DNA of 64,000 nt from RGIG3528 sp045598045 (GTDB lineage Bacteria > Bacillota > Clostridia > Lachnospirales > Lachnospiraceae): the NCBI GenBank assembly GCA_045598045.1, contig JAZLLG010000043.1, positions 23,170-87,169 on the forward strand, in the 5' to 3' direction. The notes beneath the pieces are model-generated. The model was not told where the DNA came from. It saw only the letters and a program-made list of their open reading frames with translations, and searched no databases. The translations under genes were made by a program, and so were the position numbers. Positions 1 to 8,018 of the stretch are shown here, piece after piece; position 1 is the stretch's first letter, and every line of letters begins with the position of its first letter.

Positions 1-149
1 TTCTGAATCTGTCCCTTTGTTGCATCGGTGTTGGGCTGTACAACAGCCTGACCAATCTTGCGGAGACCAAGAGCCTCTACTGTTCTCTTCTGCTTAGGGA
101 TAGCTCCGATAGGAGACTTAACCAAGGTGATTTTTAATGTATCTGCCAT
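1..149 (-). CDS. rpmD: 50S ribosomal protein L30, 3' part beyond the window
   Basis: The start codon is ATG at 147-149 and the reading frame is open to base 1, so the C-terminal end lies outside the window. The visible 49 residues begin MADTLKITLVKSPIGAI and contain the L30 segment EALGLRKIGQAV. L30 is a small protein of the large subunit, usually about 60 residues, so only about ten residues are missing. It lies 19 nt downstream of rpsE in the spc operon, which is its normal place in Firmicutes; secY and rplO would be expected next, outside the window. Confidence 0.95.
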   Translation of the reverse strand, partial: MADTLKITLVKSPIGAIPKQKRTVEALGLRKIGQAVVQPNTDATKGQIQ

Positions 150-168
150 AATTATATACCCCCTTCAA

Positions 169-675
169 TTAGCCTAACTGCTCAACGGGAATGCCGCGAA
201 GTGCAGCTACCTGCTCAGGAGTCTTTAACTGGCTTAATCCATTTACTGTAGCAAGAACAACGTTCTGCTTGTTGTTTGAACCAAGGGACTTCGTACGAAT
301 GTTCTTATAGCCTGCAAGCTCAAGAACGATACGTGCGGGACCACCTGCGATGATACCGGTACCTTCGGGGCTTGTCTTCAGAAGAACGCTTGCGCTTCCG
401 TAGAAACCTGTGAAATCATGAGGTGTTGAACCGAGGTCATTCATAGGAACCTCGATAATCTTCTTTGTAGCGTCATCCTTTGCCTTACGGATTGCTTCAG
501 GAACTTCTGCAGCCTTTCCGAGGCCAACGCCTACGTGACCTTTTTTATCGCCAACTACAACAAGTGCAGCGAATCTCATCTTACGGCCACCCTTTACAGT
601 CTTGGATACGCGCTTGATTTCAACGACCTTATCCTCGAATTCTGACTTGGGGGTGTTATCAATGTTTTCTCTCAT
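169..675 (-). CDS. rpsE: 30S ribosomal protein S5
   Basis: 168 residues, normal for S5. The N-terminal S5 domain includes VSKTVKGGRKMRFAALVVVGD (about residues 23-43) and the GVGLGKAAEVPEAIRKA helix; the C-terminal domain carries the ribosome-fold sequence TGIIAGGPARIVLELAG. S5 sits at the mRNA entry tunnel and helps decoding accuracy. The ATG start has an AGGAGG site about 7 nt upstream. It is preceded by rplR (15 nt gap) and followed by rpmD, so it belongs to one cotranscribed spc operon. Confidence 0.97.
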   Translation of the reverse strand: MRENIDNTPKSEFEDKVVEIKRVSKTVKGGRKMRFAALVVVGDKKGHVGVGLGKAAEVPEAIRKAKDDATKKIIEVPMNDLGSTPHDFTGFYGSASVLLKTSPEGTGIIAGGPARIVLELAGYKNIRTKSLGSNNKQNVVLATVNGLSQLKTPEQVAALRGIPVEQLG

Positions 676-690
676 CGTTTTTCCTCCTAC

Positions 691-1059
691 TTAGAACTGA
701 AGTCCTGCTTCTCTTGCGGACTCAGCGAGTGCTTTAATCTTGCCCTGATAAATGAAACCTCCACGGTCGAAAACAACCTCTGTGATGTTCTTCTCAAGAG
801 CACGCTTAGCAATTACTGTTCCTAAGTAAGCTGCTGCTGCTACGTCATCTGTGTTCTCAAGCTCTGCCTTTACAGCCTTCTCAACTGTTGATGCAGCAAC
901 GAGTGTGTTGCCTGCAACGTCGTCGATAATCTGTGCATACATATGCTTGTTGCTTCTGAATACTGCAAGTCTGGGTCTTTCAGCTGTGCCGGAGAAACGA
1001 TTACGGATCTTCATGTGCTTTTTAGCACGAATCTCACTTCTAACTTCTTTGCTTACCAT
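691..1059 (-). CDS. rplR: 50S ribosomal protein L18
   Basis: 122 residues, the usual length. Diagnostic segments are RPRLAVFRSNKHMYAQIIDD (about residues 29-48) and the C-terminal VFDRGGFIYQGKIKALAESAREAGLQF. L18 binds 5S rRNA in the central protuberance together with L5. ATG start with a GAGGAG site upstream. It is separated from rplF by 17 nt and lies in the conserved order L6-L18-S5-L30. Confidence 0.97.
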   Translation of the reverse strand: MVSKEVRSEIRAKKHMKIRNRFSGTAERPRLAVFRSNKHMYAQIIDDVAGNTLVAASTVEKAVKAELENTDDVAAAAYLGTVIAKRALEKNITEVVFDRGGFIYQGKIKALAESAREAGLQF

Positions 1060-1076
1060 TGTCTATTCTCCTCTCC

Positions 1077-1619
1077 TTACTTCTTACCAGTCTTGCCGGC
1101 CTTACGTCTGATAACTTCATCAGCGTACTTAATACCCTTGCCCTTATAAGGCTCAGGACGTCTCTGATTTCTGATTTCAGCTGCGTACTGACCAACTTTT
1201 TCTTTGTCGATACCCTTAACGGAAATCTTCAACTGATCTGTAACTTCTGTTGTGATTCCTTCGGGATCGATCATTACTACAGGATGTGAGTATCCAAGTG
1301 TGAGTGTAAGCTCCTTACCTGCCTTAGCTGCTCTGTAACCTGTACCGTTGATTTCGAGGTCTTTCTGATAGCCTGCTGTAACACCTACAACCATGTTGTT
1401 GATGAGTGTTCTTGTGAGGCCGTGTAAAGACTTCATTCTCTTTAAGTCGTTAGGACGGTTTACAACGATAACGCCGCCTTCGTTCTTAATTTCAAGTTCT
1501 GCGGGAAGAACTCTCTCAAGTGTTCCCTTAGGTCCCTTAACGGTAACCTTGTTATTTTCTGCTATTTCTACAGTAACACCTGCAGGGATAGCGATTGGCA
1601 TCTTACCTATACGTGACAT
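1077..1619 (-). CDS. rplF: 50S ribosomal protein L6
   Basis: 180 residues, matching bacterial L6. It starts MSRIGKMPIAIPAGV, has two L6 domain repeats, and ends with the conserved RRPEPYKGKGIKYADE signature (about residues 153-168). L6 lies near the sarcin-ricin loop and the elongation-factor site. An AGGAGG site stands 7 nt before the ATG. The 102-nt gap between it and the upstream rpsH holds no gene. Confidence 0.97.
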   Translation of the reverse strand: MSRIGKMPIAIPAGVTVEIAENNKVTVKGPKGTLERVLPAELEIKNEGGVIVVNRPNDLKRMKSLHGLTRTLINNMVVGVTAGYQKDLEINGTGYRAAKAGKELTLTLGYSHPVVMIDPEGITTEVTDQLKISVKGIDKEKVGQYAAEIRNQRRPEPYKGKGIKYADEVIRRKAGKTGKK

Positions 1620-1721
1620 GCCCGTACCTCCTAATATTTTTGTACCGGTGAACGCCTTCCCATCTCATGTCCGCTTCAGGCTGACACGAAGATGGAGGCC
1701 GTACCTTTTATAAGGTCTAGT

Positions 1722-2123
1722 TTACCAGATGAATGCAAGAACTTCGCCGCCAACGCCCTGAGCGCGAGCATCACGATCTGTGATAACGCCCTTGTTGGTG
1801 GAGATGATTGCTGTACCGAGACCGCCGAGAACCTTCGGAAGCTCGTCCTTATTAGCATAAACACGAAGGCCGGGCTTTGAGATCTTCTTTAAGCCTGTGA
1901 TAACCTTCTCATTCTTGTCTTTGCCATACTTTAATGTAATGACGATGTTCTTCTGAACGCCGTCTTCAACAACTTCATAACCCTTAACGTAGCCTTCCTT
2001 TACAAGGATGTCTGCAATAGCAAGCTTCATCTTGGAAGAAGGTACACTAACAGTATCGTGCTTAGCAGTATTTGCGTTACGGATTCTTGTAAGCATATCT
2101 GCAATCGGATCGCTCATTGTCAT
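1722..2123 (-). CDS. rpsH: 30S ribosomal protein S8
   Basis: 133 residues, typical. It begins MTMSDPIADMLTRIRNAN and ends with GEVLAFIW; the C-terminal half has the conserved STNKGVITDRDARAQGVGGE segment. S8 is a primary 16S rRNA binder that organises the central domain; in E. coli it also represses the spc operon by binding mRNA, but whether that holds here cannot be seen. GGAGG lies 10 nt before the first ATG; a second in-frame ATG two codons later is a less well placed alternative. Confidence 0.97.
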   Translation of the reverse strand: MTMSDPIADMLTRIRNANTAKHDTVSVPSSKMKLAIADILVKEGYVKGYEVVEDGVQKNIVITLKYGKDKNEKVITGLKKISKPGLRVYANKDELPKVLGGLGTAIISTNKGVITDRDARAQGVGGEVLAFIW

Positions 2124-2153
2124 AATGAAATTTCCTCCTTAAATATTGCCATC

Positions 2154-2187
2154 TTGCGAAGTCCGGGTGTGCACCCGCTTATCGCAA
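2154..2187 (-). other. Hairpin in the rpsN-rpsH spacer
   Basis: The 97-nt gap between rpsN and rpsH contains a nested inverted repeat: outer arms 2154-2158 and 2183-2187 (TTGCG/CGCAA) and inner arms 2165-2169 and 2172-2176 (GGGTG/CACCC). There is no T-run, so it is not an intrinsic terminator. It could be an mRNA structure used in processing or in translational control by a ribosomal protein, but I cannot assign a binder. Confidence 0.4.
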
Positions 2188-2220
2188 TGTTCCTGACTTG
2201 ACCGAGCAGGTCATGTCATC

Positions 2221-2406
2221 TTACCAGGATGCCTTCTTTACACCCGGAATCTCGCCCTTGTATGCAAGTTCACGGAAGCATATTCTGCAGATACCGTATT
2301 TTCTAAGATATGCATGGGGACGACCACAAATTTTGCAACGTGTGTAAGCCTGTGTAGAGAACTTAGGCTTGCGCTGCTGTTTTAACTTCATAGAAGTTTT
2401 TGCCAT
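2221..2406 (-). CDS. rpsN: 30S ribosomal protein S14, zinc-ribbon type
   Basis: 61 residues, the short zinc-binding form. Cys24 and Cys27 (RCKICG) with Cys40 and Cys43 (ICRICF) form the CxxC...CxxC zinc ribbon. The long, zinc-free S14 paralogue found in some Firmicutes under zinc limitation lacks these residues. Location between rplE and rpsH is standard. A GGAGG site precedes the ATG. S14 assembles late into the 30S head. Confidence 0.97.
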   Translation of the reverse strand: MAKTSMKLKQQRKPKFSTQAYTRCKICGRPHAYLRKYGICRICFRELAYKGEIPGVKKASW

Positions 2407-2429
2407 TATATTATCCTCCTATAGCTGCC

Positions 2430-2969
2430 TTACTTAGCAAAAGGCATGCCGAACTGTGTGAGTAACTCACGAGCTTCTTCATCTGTCTTAGCTGTTGTAA
2501 CGAAGATAATGTCCATACCACGAACTTTGTCAACCTTATCATATTCGATTTCAGGGAAGATAAGCTGTTCCTTGATACCAAGGGCATAGTTGCCTCTGCC
2601 ATCGAATGCGTTGGGGTTAACGCCTCTGAAGTCACGTACACGAGGGAGTGAAAGGTTGATGAGACGATCTGCGAACTCATACATCTTTTCGCCACGAAGT
2701 GTAACCTTACAACCGATTGCAAGACCTTCTCTGATCTTGAAGTTTGCGATTGACTTCTTTGCCTTTGTAATAACTGCCTTCTGACCGGAAATCATTTCCA
2801 TGTCCTTTACAGCAGACTCAAGTGCCTTAGCGTTTTCTTTTGCTTCGCCGACACCCATATTAATGACAATCTTGTCAAGCTTCGGGATCTGCATTACGTT
2901 CTTATAACCGAACTTCTTCTGCATTGCCGGAGCTATCTCATTATTGTATGTTTCCTTTAAACGTGCCAA
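2430..2969 (-). CDS. rplE: 50S ribosomal protein L5
   Basis: 179 residues, normal. Key segments are KIVINMGVGEAKEN (about residues 33-46), the GLAIGCKVTLRGEKMYEF region and GMDIIFVTTAKTDEEARELL at the C-terminus. L5 binds 5S rRNA and contacts the P-site tRNA. The start codon is TTG (2967-2969), with AGGAGG 8 nt upstream, and no better ATG lies nearby. It follows rplX by 23 nt. Confidence 0.97.
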   Translation of the reverse strand: MARLKETYNNEIAPAMQKKFGYKNVMQIPKLDKIVINMGVGEAKENAKALESAVKDMEMISGQKAVITKAKKSIANFKIREGLAIGCKVTLRGEKMYEFADRLINLSLPRVRDFRGVNPNAFDGRGNYALGIKEQLIFPEIEYDKVDKVRGMDIIFVTTAKTDEEARELLTQFGMPFAK

Positions 2970-2992
2970 AATATTGACCTCCTCTCACAGAA

Positions 2993-3310
2993 TTAGTCGA
3001 TTACTTCACCTGTTGACTTAGCAACACGAACCTTCTGAGGTCCCTTCTTGCCATCAACAGTCTTGAATCCAACTCTTGTAGCTTTACCTTTTACAACAAG
3101 CATAACGTTTGATGCATCGATGAAAGCTTCTTCATGGACAATGCCACCCTTAGGGTTAGCCTGTGAAGGTTTAGCATGCTTTGTAACGGTGTTGATGCCC
3201 TCAACGAGAAGCTTGCCGTCCTTAACAGCTGTAACCTTTCCTTCTTTGCCCTTATCCTTGCCGGCGATAACGCGAACGTTGTCACCCTTCTTAATCTTTT
3301 CCATTGACAT
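2993..3310 (-). CDS. rplX: 50S ribosomal protein L24
   Basis: 105 residues. An N-terminal KOW motif is visible (KKGDNVRVIAGKDKGKEGKV, about residues 7-26), followed by the conserved VEGINTVTKHAKPSQ segment. L24 is an early-assembly protein that nucleates folding of 23S rRNA and lies near the exit tunnel. GGAGG stands 7 nt before the first ATG; a second ATG two codons on is a weaker choice. Confidence 0.97.
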   Translation of the reverse strand: MSMEKIKKGDNVRVIAGKDKGKEGKVTAVKDGKLLVEGINTVTKHAKPSQANPKGGIVHEEAFIDASNVMLVVKGKATRVGFKTVDGKKGPQKVRVAKSTGEVID

Positions 3311-3321
3311 AGCGCATCCTC

Positions 3322-3690
3322 CTATAATACTTCGGGAGCAAGTGAAACGATCTTCATGAACTGTTTCTCTCTGAGCTCTCTTGCTACAGGCCCAAAAATA
3401 CGTGTGCCCTTAGGATTATTGTCTTCTTTTATAATAACTGCTGCATTGTCGTCGAAACGAATGTATGAACCGTCTTTACGGCGGATAGACTTTGTTGTAC
3501 GAACGACTACGGCCTTAACAACATCGCCCTTCTTAACCATGCCGCCTGTTGTGGCATCCTTAACGGAAGCAACGATTACATCGCCAACGCCTGCATATCT
3601 TCTGGTTGAACCGCCCATTACGCGGATGCAAAGCAATTCCTTTGCGCCGGTATTGTCAGCAACCCTGAGTCTGGTTTCTGTCTGTACCAT
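3322..3690 (-). CDS. rplN: 50S ribosomal protein L14
   Basis: 122 residues, the invariant length of bacterial L14. It starts MVQTETRLRVADNTGAKELLCIRV and ends EKQFMKIVSLAPEVL, as the family does; the middle has FDDNAAVIIKEDNNPKGTRIFGPVA. L14 lies at the subunit interface and forms bridges with the 30S. A GGAG site precedes the ATG, and it is 11 nt upstream of rplX. Confidence 0.98.
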   Translation of the reverse strand: MVQTETRLRVADNTGAKELLCIRVMGGSTRRYAGVGDVIVASVKDATTGGMVKKGDVVKAVVVRTTKSIRRKDGSYIRFDDNAAVIIKEDNNPKGTRIFGPVARELREKQFMKIVSLAPEVL

Positions 3691-3727
3691 TGTATGATAC
3701 TCCTTTCCGAGTTTATGAAGCTAAGGA

Positions 3728-3985
3728 CTATTTTGCCTTTTCAATGATTTCAACAAGTCTCCATCTCTTGTCCTTAGACAGAGGTCTTGTCTCCATAACC
3801 TTTACTCTGTCACCGACCTGGCACTCGTTATTCTCATCATGAGCCTTAAGCTTATATGTTCTCTTAACGATCTTGTCGTAAAGAGGATGCTTTACATTGT
3901 CCACTACGGCTACAACGATAGTCTTATCCATCTTATCGCTAACAACTTTGCCGATACGAACTTTTCTAAGATTTCTCTCTTCCAC
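3728..3985 (-). CDS. rpsQ: 30S ribosomal protein S17
   Basis: 85 residues. The OB-fold core has KVRIGKVVSDKMDKTIVV near the N-terminus and GDRVKVMETRPLSKDKRWRLV near the C-terminus, both typical. S17 binds 16S rRNA helices early in assembly. The start codon is GTG (3983-3985), with AGGAG 9 nt upstream, and the protein would begin MEERNLRKVRIG. It sits between rpmC and rplN as expected. Confidence 0.97.
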   Translation of the reverse strand: MEERNLRKVRIGKVVSDKMDKTIVVAVVDNVKHPLYDKIVKRTYKLKAHDENNECQVGDRVKVMETRPLSKDKRWRLVEIIEKAK

Positions 3986-4020
3986 AGTATTAACTCCTTT
4001 CGATAATAGTTATCTGTGCA

Positions 4021-4221
4021 TTAGTTCTGCTTTGAAGAAATAACAGTCTGAATACGAGCAATGTTCTTTCTTACGTCAGTGATTCTGCTTGTGTTATCAA
4101 GCTGATTTGTAGCGTTCTGGAAACGAAGATTAAAAAGTTCCTTCTTTGCTGCTACCAGCTCTTCATTTAACTCGGCTACGGACTTGTTCTGTAACTCTTC
4201 AACATATTTCTTAGTTTTCAT
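4021..4221 (-). CDS. rpmC: 50S ribosomal protein L29
   Basis: 66 residues from the ATG at 4219-4221, which has GGAGGT 7 nt upstream inside the end of rplP. A longer frame opening at 4236 is rejected because it lacks a ribosome binding site. The coding region overlaps the rplP stop by 11 nt, so the two are likely translationally coupled. The sequence MKTKKYVEELQNKSVAEL and the following AAKKELFNLRFQNATNQL helix are typical of L29, which lines the tunnel exit near the docking site for trigger factor and SRP. Confidence 0.95.
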   Translation of the reverse strand: MKTKKYVEELQNKSVAELNEELVAAKKELFNLRFQNATNQLDNTSRITDVRKNIARIQTVISSKQN

Positions 4222-4648
4222 TGTCCGCACCTCCATTTAACTGTTCCTTGGAAACAATCTTGCACTTTACGGGAAGCTTATGCATAGCAAGTCTGAGAGC
4301 TTCTCTTGCTGCCTCCTCGGGAACACCTGCAATTTCAAATAATACACGACCGGGCTTAACTACTGATACCCAGTACTCAACTGTTCCTTTACCGGAACCC
4401 ATACGTGTTTCAGCGGGCTTTGTAGTAACGGGCTTGTCAGGGAAAATCTTGATCCAAACCTTACCACCACGCTTTACGTAACGTGTCATGGCAACACGGG
4501 CTGCCTCAATCTGGTTACTCTTAATCCAAGCGGGCTCTGTTGCAACAAGACCAAACTCACCGTTTGAGATTGTGTTGCCTCTTAAAGCCTTACCCTTCAT
4601 AGTGCCGCGGAACTGCTTACGGCGCTTAACTCTTTTTGGCATTAACAT
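4211..4648 (-). CDS. rplP: 50S ribosomal protein L16
   Basis: 145 residues from the ATG at 4646-4648, which begins MLMPKRVKRRKQFRG; AGGAGG lies 9 nt upstream within the end of rpsC. An in-frame extension of 17 residues upstream is rejected because it has no site and is not part of the family. Conserved segments include EPAWIKSNQIEAARVAMTRYVKRGG and GKGTVEYWVSVVKPGRVLFE. L16 organises the A-site tRNA region of the 50S subunit. Confidence 0.96.
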   Translation of the reverse strand: MLMPKRVKRRKQFRGTMKGKALRGNTISNGEFGLVATEPAWIKSNQIEAARVAMTRYVKRGGKVWIKIFPDKPVTTKPAETRMGSGKGTVEYWVSVVKPGRVLFEIAGVPEEAAREALRLAMHKLPVKCKIVSKEQLNGGADNEN

Positions 4649-4649
4649 A

Positions 4650-5315
4650 TTATTTGTCTCCTCCTTCCTTCTTGGAAGCCTTGGTAGGAAGAACCTCACC
4701 GTTGTAAATCCATACCTTTACACCGAGCTTACCATATGTTGTATCAGCCTCTGCGAAGCCGTAATCAATGTCAGCACGGATTGTCTGAAGAGGAATTGTT
4801 CCCTCAATGTAATGCTCGCTTCTTGCGATATCAGCACCGCCAAGACGGCCGGAAACTGCTGCCTTGACACCCTTAACGCCGCTCTTCATTGTACGTCCCA
4901 TTGTGGACTTCATAGCACGACGGAAGGATACACGGTTTTCAAGCTGCTGTGCAATGTTCTCGGCAACGAGCTGAGCGTTAGCATCAGGTCTCTTGATTTC
5001 CTTGATTTCAAGGCTGATCTTCTTGCCGCCTGCAACTTTTGCAACTTCTGTCTTTAAATTCTCGATTTCGGAACCGCCCTTACCGATAACTACGCCGGGC
5101 TTTGCTGTGTAGATGATGACCTTAGCCTGATCTTCTGCACGTCTCTCGATCTCGATTCTAGCAATTCCTGCAGAATAAAGTTTCTTCTTCAGGAACTTTC
5201 TGATGTTGTAGTCTTCTACTAAGTTGTCTGCGAAACCGGACTCGGCATACCATTTGGAATCCCAGTCACTGATGACACCGACTCTTAATCCATGAGGATT
5301 AACTTTCTGACCCAT
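4650..5315 (-). CDS. rpsC: 30S ribosomal protein S3
   Basis: 221 residues. It begins MGQKVNPHGLRVGVI; the KH type II domain is seen in VIIYTAKPGVVIGKGGSEI (about residues 67-85, with the GxxG loop IGKGG), and the C-terminal domain has the GRLGGADIARSEHYIEGTIPLQTIRADIDYG signature in two parts. S3 forms part of the mRNA entry channel. The ATG has AGGAGG upstream, and rplV lies 12 nt before it. Confidence 0.97.
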   Translation of the reverse strand: MGQKVNPHGLRVGVISDWDSKWYAESGFADNLVEDYNIRKFLKKKLYSAGIARIEIERRAEDQAKVIIYTAKPGVVIGKGGSEIENLKTEVAKVAGGKKISLEIKEIKRPDANAQLVAENIAQQLENRVSFRRAMKSTMGRTMKSGVKGVKAAVSGRLGGADIARSEHYIEGTIPLQTIRADIDYGFAEADTTYGKLGVKVWIYNGEVLPTKASKKEGGDK

Positions 5316-5327
5316 GATTTGCCCTCC

Positions 5328-5717
5328 TTATCTCTCGTCCAGCACTACTGTGATGTGACTCATACGCTTTAAGATTCTGTAAGCTCTGCCCTGTGCTCTG
5401 GGATGAATTCTCTTCATTGTGGGAGCGCAGTTAGCGTAGCACTCTGCTACATAAAGCTTTGCAGGATCCATACCATTATTGTTCTCTGCGTTAGCTACTG
5501 CGGACTTGAGTAACTTTTCGATTAAGGTAGATGCATATCTGGGATTGTAAGCTAAAATACCAAGTGCTGTCTGCACATCTTTGCCTCTGATAGCGTCGAG
5601 TACAAAGCAAGCCTTCTGAACGCTTACGCGTGCATAGCTGAGCTTTGCTGACGGACGCTTATCTCTCTGGCTTTCGTTTCTATCACGCTTAATTTGGGAT
5701 CTATGTCCTTTAGCCAT
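5328..5717 (-). CDS. rplV: 50S ribosomal protein L22
   Basis: 129 residues from the ATG at 5715-5717, with AGGAGG 6 nt upstream. A longer open frame to 5771 is rejected because it has no ribosome binding site and adds non-homologous residues. The family core is seen in YARVSVQKACFVLDAIRGKDV and the C-terminal RAQGRAYRILKRMSHITVVL; the loop that enters the peptide exit tunnel is in the MKRIHPRAQGRA segment. Normal operon position between rpsS and rpsC. Confidence 0.96.
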   Translation of the reverse strand: MAKGHRSQIKRDRNESQRDKRPSAKLSYARVSVQKACFVLDAIRGKDVQTALGILAYNPRYASTLIEKLLKSAVANAENNNGMDPAKLYVAECYANCAPTMKRIHPRAQGRAYRILKRMSHITVVLDER

Positions 5718-5794
5718 GATAAACCTCCTATTAATTTCGGCGGCTCTCCGCCGGTACTTTTCCACCTGCAAGCCTTAAAGGCTGCGGTCATTAA

Positions 5795-6070
5795 CTAATT
5801 TGTCTTCTTCTCGTCTTTGCCGTGGCCACGGAATGTTCTTGTAGCTACGAACTCGCCAAGCTTATGTCCAACCATATCTTCGGTAATGTATACCGGAACA
5901 TGTCTTCTTCCGTCATGGACAGCGATTGTAAGGCCAACCATCTGAGGGAAGATTGTAGAACGTCTTGACCATGTCTTAATGACTGTCTTGTCGCCGCTCT
6001 TAACAACAGCGTCAACCTTCTTCTCTAAAGAAGCATCAATAAACGGTCCTTTTTTAAGTGAACGTGCCAT
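5795..6070 (-). CDS. rpsS: 30S ribosomal protein S19
   Basis: 91 residues, the normal size. The sequence MARSLKKGPFIDASLEKKV and the WSRRSTIFPQMVGLTIAVHDG segment are diagnostic, as is the C-terminal GHKLGEFVATRTFRGH. S19 sits in the 30S head and binds with S13. ATG start with AGGAGG upstream; 22 nt after rplB. Confidence 0.98.
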   Translation of the reverse strand: MARSLKKGPFIDASLEKKVDAVVKSGDKTVIKTWSRRSTIFPQMVGLTIAVHDGRRHVPVYITEDMVGHKLGEFVATRTFRGHGKDEKKTN

Positions 6071-6092
6071 TATTATTCTTCCTCCTTATCAA

Positions 6093-6938
6093 CTATTTTG
6101 TTAAAGCCTTGCCATCACGTCTTCTCATGATGAGCTTGTTAGAAGCCTTCTTCTTATCTCTCGTCTTATAACCAAGAGCAGGCTTGCCCCAAGGTGTTGA
6201 CGGGCCGGGACGACCAACAGGACACTTACCTTCACCACCACCATGAGGATGGTCGTTCGGGTTCATTACGGAACCACGTACTGTAGGACGGATGCCCATG
6301 TGACGCTTACGTCCGGCATTACCAATGTTAACAAGGTTGTGGTCGATGTTACCAACCTGACCGATTGTAGCACGTCCCTCGATGGGAACCATTCTCATTT
6401 CGCCTGAAGGGAGACGAAGTACTGCGTACTTACCTTCCTTAGCCATGAGCTGTGCAGCATTACCTGCAGCACGTACAAGCTGGCCGCCCTTACCGGGAAT
6501 GAGCTCAACGTTGTGGATTTCTGTACCAACCGGGATCTTGCTCATAGGAAGGCAGTTACCAACTCTGGGCTCTGCGTTCTCACCGTTCATAACTGTCCAG
6601 CCGATCTGGCAGCCTGCGGGAGCGAGGATGTATGCCTTCTGTCCATCTGCGTAGCAAATGAGAGCAATGTTTGCTGATCTGTTAGGATCGTATTCAACGG
6701 TTAAAACCTTTGCAGGGATACCGTCTTTGTTTCTCTTGAAGTCGATGATTCTGTATTTTCTTCTGGAACCACCGCCCTGATGTCTTACTGTAATCTTTCC
6801 CTGATTATTACGACCTGCATTCTTCTTTAATGAAACAAGAAGTGACTTCTCGGGGGTTGTGCATGTAATCTCAGAAAAGTCTGAAACGGTCATATTTCTT
6901 CTGGAAGGTGTATAGGGAGAATATGATTTAATTCCCAT
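6093..6938 (-). CDS. rplB: 50S ribosomal protein L2
   Basis: 281 residues from the ATG at 6936-6938 (MGIKSYSPYTPSRRNMTVSD), with AAAGGAG 7 nt upstream; the open frame extends 14 codons further but without support. Conserved peptides include GGGSRRKYRIIDFKR, VGNIDHNLVNIGNAGRKRHMG and the C-terminal MNPNDHPHGGGEGKCPVG, which holds the histidine associated with the peptidyl transferase centre. L2 is essential for subunit joining. It lies 133 nt downstream of rplW. Confidence 0.97.
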   Translation of the reverse strand: MGIKSYSPYTPSRRNMTVSDFSEITCTTPEKSLLVSLKKNAGRNNQGKITVRHQGGGSRRKYRIIDFKRNKDGIPAKVLTVEYDPNRSANIALICYADGQKAYILAPAGCQIGWTVMNGENAEPRVGNCLPMSKIPVGTEIHNVELIPGKGGQLVRAAGNAAQLMAKEGKYAVLRLPSGEMRMVPIEGRATIGQVGNIDHNLVNIGNAGRKRHMGIRPTVRGSVMNPNDHPHGGGEGKCPVGRPGPSTPWGKPALGYKTRDKKKASNKLIMRRRDGKALTK

Positions 6939-6959
6939 TTTAATTACTCCTTTCGATGT

Positions 6960-6999
6960 GTAACGCAATACGTAATGCAAAGCATTTTTTCTACGTTAC
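6960..6999 (-). other. Hairpin and short reading frame in the rplW-rplB spacer
   Basis: The 133-nt gap before rplB holds an inverted repeat with arms GTAACG (6960-6965) and CGTTAC (6994-6999) around a smaller one (AATGC/GCATT). A 13-codon open frame on the minus strand starts at 6983-6985, has AAAGGAG 13 nt upstream, and ends at 6944-6946 inside the rplB ribosome binding site. I cannot tell whether it is translated. It could couple rplB translation to upstream ribosomes. Confidence 0.35.
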
Positions 7000-7071
7000 T
7001 CCTTTAGTTCTGTCTGTGCTCCGATACACTCGAAGCCGTGTTAACTGTCATCACTTAATGATGATTATTTA

Positions 7072-7371
7072 TTAAAGACCTGCGAAGATTTCGATTTCAG
7101 CGCTGTCAGCTGTAAGCTGAACGATTGCTTTCTTCTTCTCTGATGTCTTACCTGTTGTCATGCCACGTCTGCGGTTCTTACCGTCCTGGAGCATTGTGTT
7201 TACCTTGGCAACCTTAACACCTGCAAACATCTTTTCAACAGCTTCTTTGATCTGAGTCTTTGTAGCATCCGGATTAACGGAGAATGCGTACTTCTTCTCA
7301 GCCATGGAGTTCATGCTCTTCTCTGTAACGATGGGAGCTAAGATAACGTCATAATACTTAAGATCTGCCAT
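7072..7371 (-). CDS. rplW: 50S ribosomal protein L23
   Basis: 99 residues, normal for bacterial L23. It begins MADLKYYDVILAPIVTEKS and has the family segment FSVNPDATKTQIKEAVEKMF plus KVNTMLQDGKNRRRGM. L23 lies at the tunnel exit and is the docking site for trigger factor and SRP. The ATG overlaps the rplD stop by one base (TAATG), which suggests translational coupling, and GGAGG lies inside the end of rplD. Confidence 0.97.
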   Translation of the reverse strand: MADLKYYDVILAPIVTEKSMNSMAEKKYAFSVNPDATKTQIKEAVEKMFAGVKVAKVNTMLQDGKNRRRGMTTGKTSEKKKAIVQLTADSAEIEIFAGL

Positions 7372-7991
7372 TATGCGTACACCTCCTCGATCTTCTTAAC
7401 TGCATCCTTAGCGATAACAACTGCATCATACTTCATGATGTCAAATACGTTGATGCTGCCGGATTCTGTTGTTCTAACGTCGGGAATGTTCTTAGCAGAA
7501 GCAATAACGTTTGCATCCTTCTCTGCTGTGATAACGAGTGCCTTGTCAAGGTTAAGACCCTTAAGAAGGGAAGCCATAACTTTTGTCTTGATTTCAGGAA
7601 CTGTAAGGTTATCGATAACAAAGAACTTGTCCTCTGCTACCTTAGAAGTAAGTGCAGACTTGATAGCAGCTGCCTTTTCCTTCTTGTTCATCTTTAAGGA
7701 GTATTCCTTCGGCTTGGGAGCGAATACAACGCCGCCGCCTGTCCACTGAGGGGATCTTGTTGAACCCTGTCTTGCGTGGCCTGTACCTTTCTGCTTCCAA
7801 GGCTTTGCACCGCCGCCGCTTACTTCTGCACGTGTCTTTGCACTCTGAGTGCCCTGACGCTTGTTAGCAAGCTGACCAACTACTGCCATATGCATAAGAT
7901 GCTCATTAACTTCTACTGCGAAGACTGCATCGTTGAGTTCAAGTGAACCAACTGCTGAGCCTTCCATATTGTAAACTTTTACGTTTGCCAT
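7371..7991 (-). CDS. rplD: 50S ribosomal protein L4
   Basis: 206 residues. The conserved loop that enters the exit tunnel is in SGGGAKPWKQKGTGHARQGS (about residues 59-78), followed by STRSPQWTGGGVVFAPKPK. L4 is a primary 23S rRNA binder; in E. coli it also represses the S10 operon through the leader, but this is not shown for Clostridia. ATG start with AAAGGAGG upstream; 27 nt after rplC. Confidence 0.97.
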   Translation of the reverse strand: MANVKVYNMEGSAVGSLELNDAVFAVEVNEHLMHMAVVGQLANKRQGTQSAKTRAEVSGGGAKPWKQKGTGHARQGSTRSPQWTGGGVVFAPKPKEYSLKMNKKEKAAAIKSALTSKVAEDKFFVIDNLTVPEIKTKVMASLLKGLNLDKALVITAEKDANVIASAKNIPDVRTTESGSINVFDIMKYDAVVIAKDAVKKIEEVYA

Positions 7992-8018
7992 TTTAGTTGT
8001 TTCCTCCTTTCTTAGAGA

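Noticed and set aside
4488..5057. Long plus-strand open frames opposite ribosomal genes
   Set aside because: They are shadows of rplP and rpsC in another frame, with no ribosome binding site and no family resemblance. The same holds for most plus-strand frames in the window.
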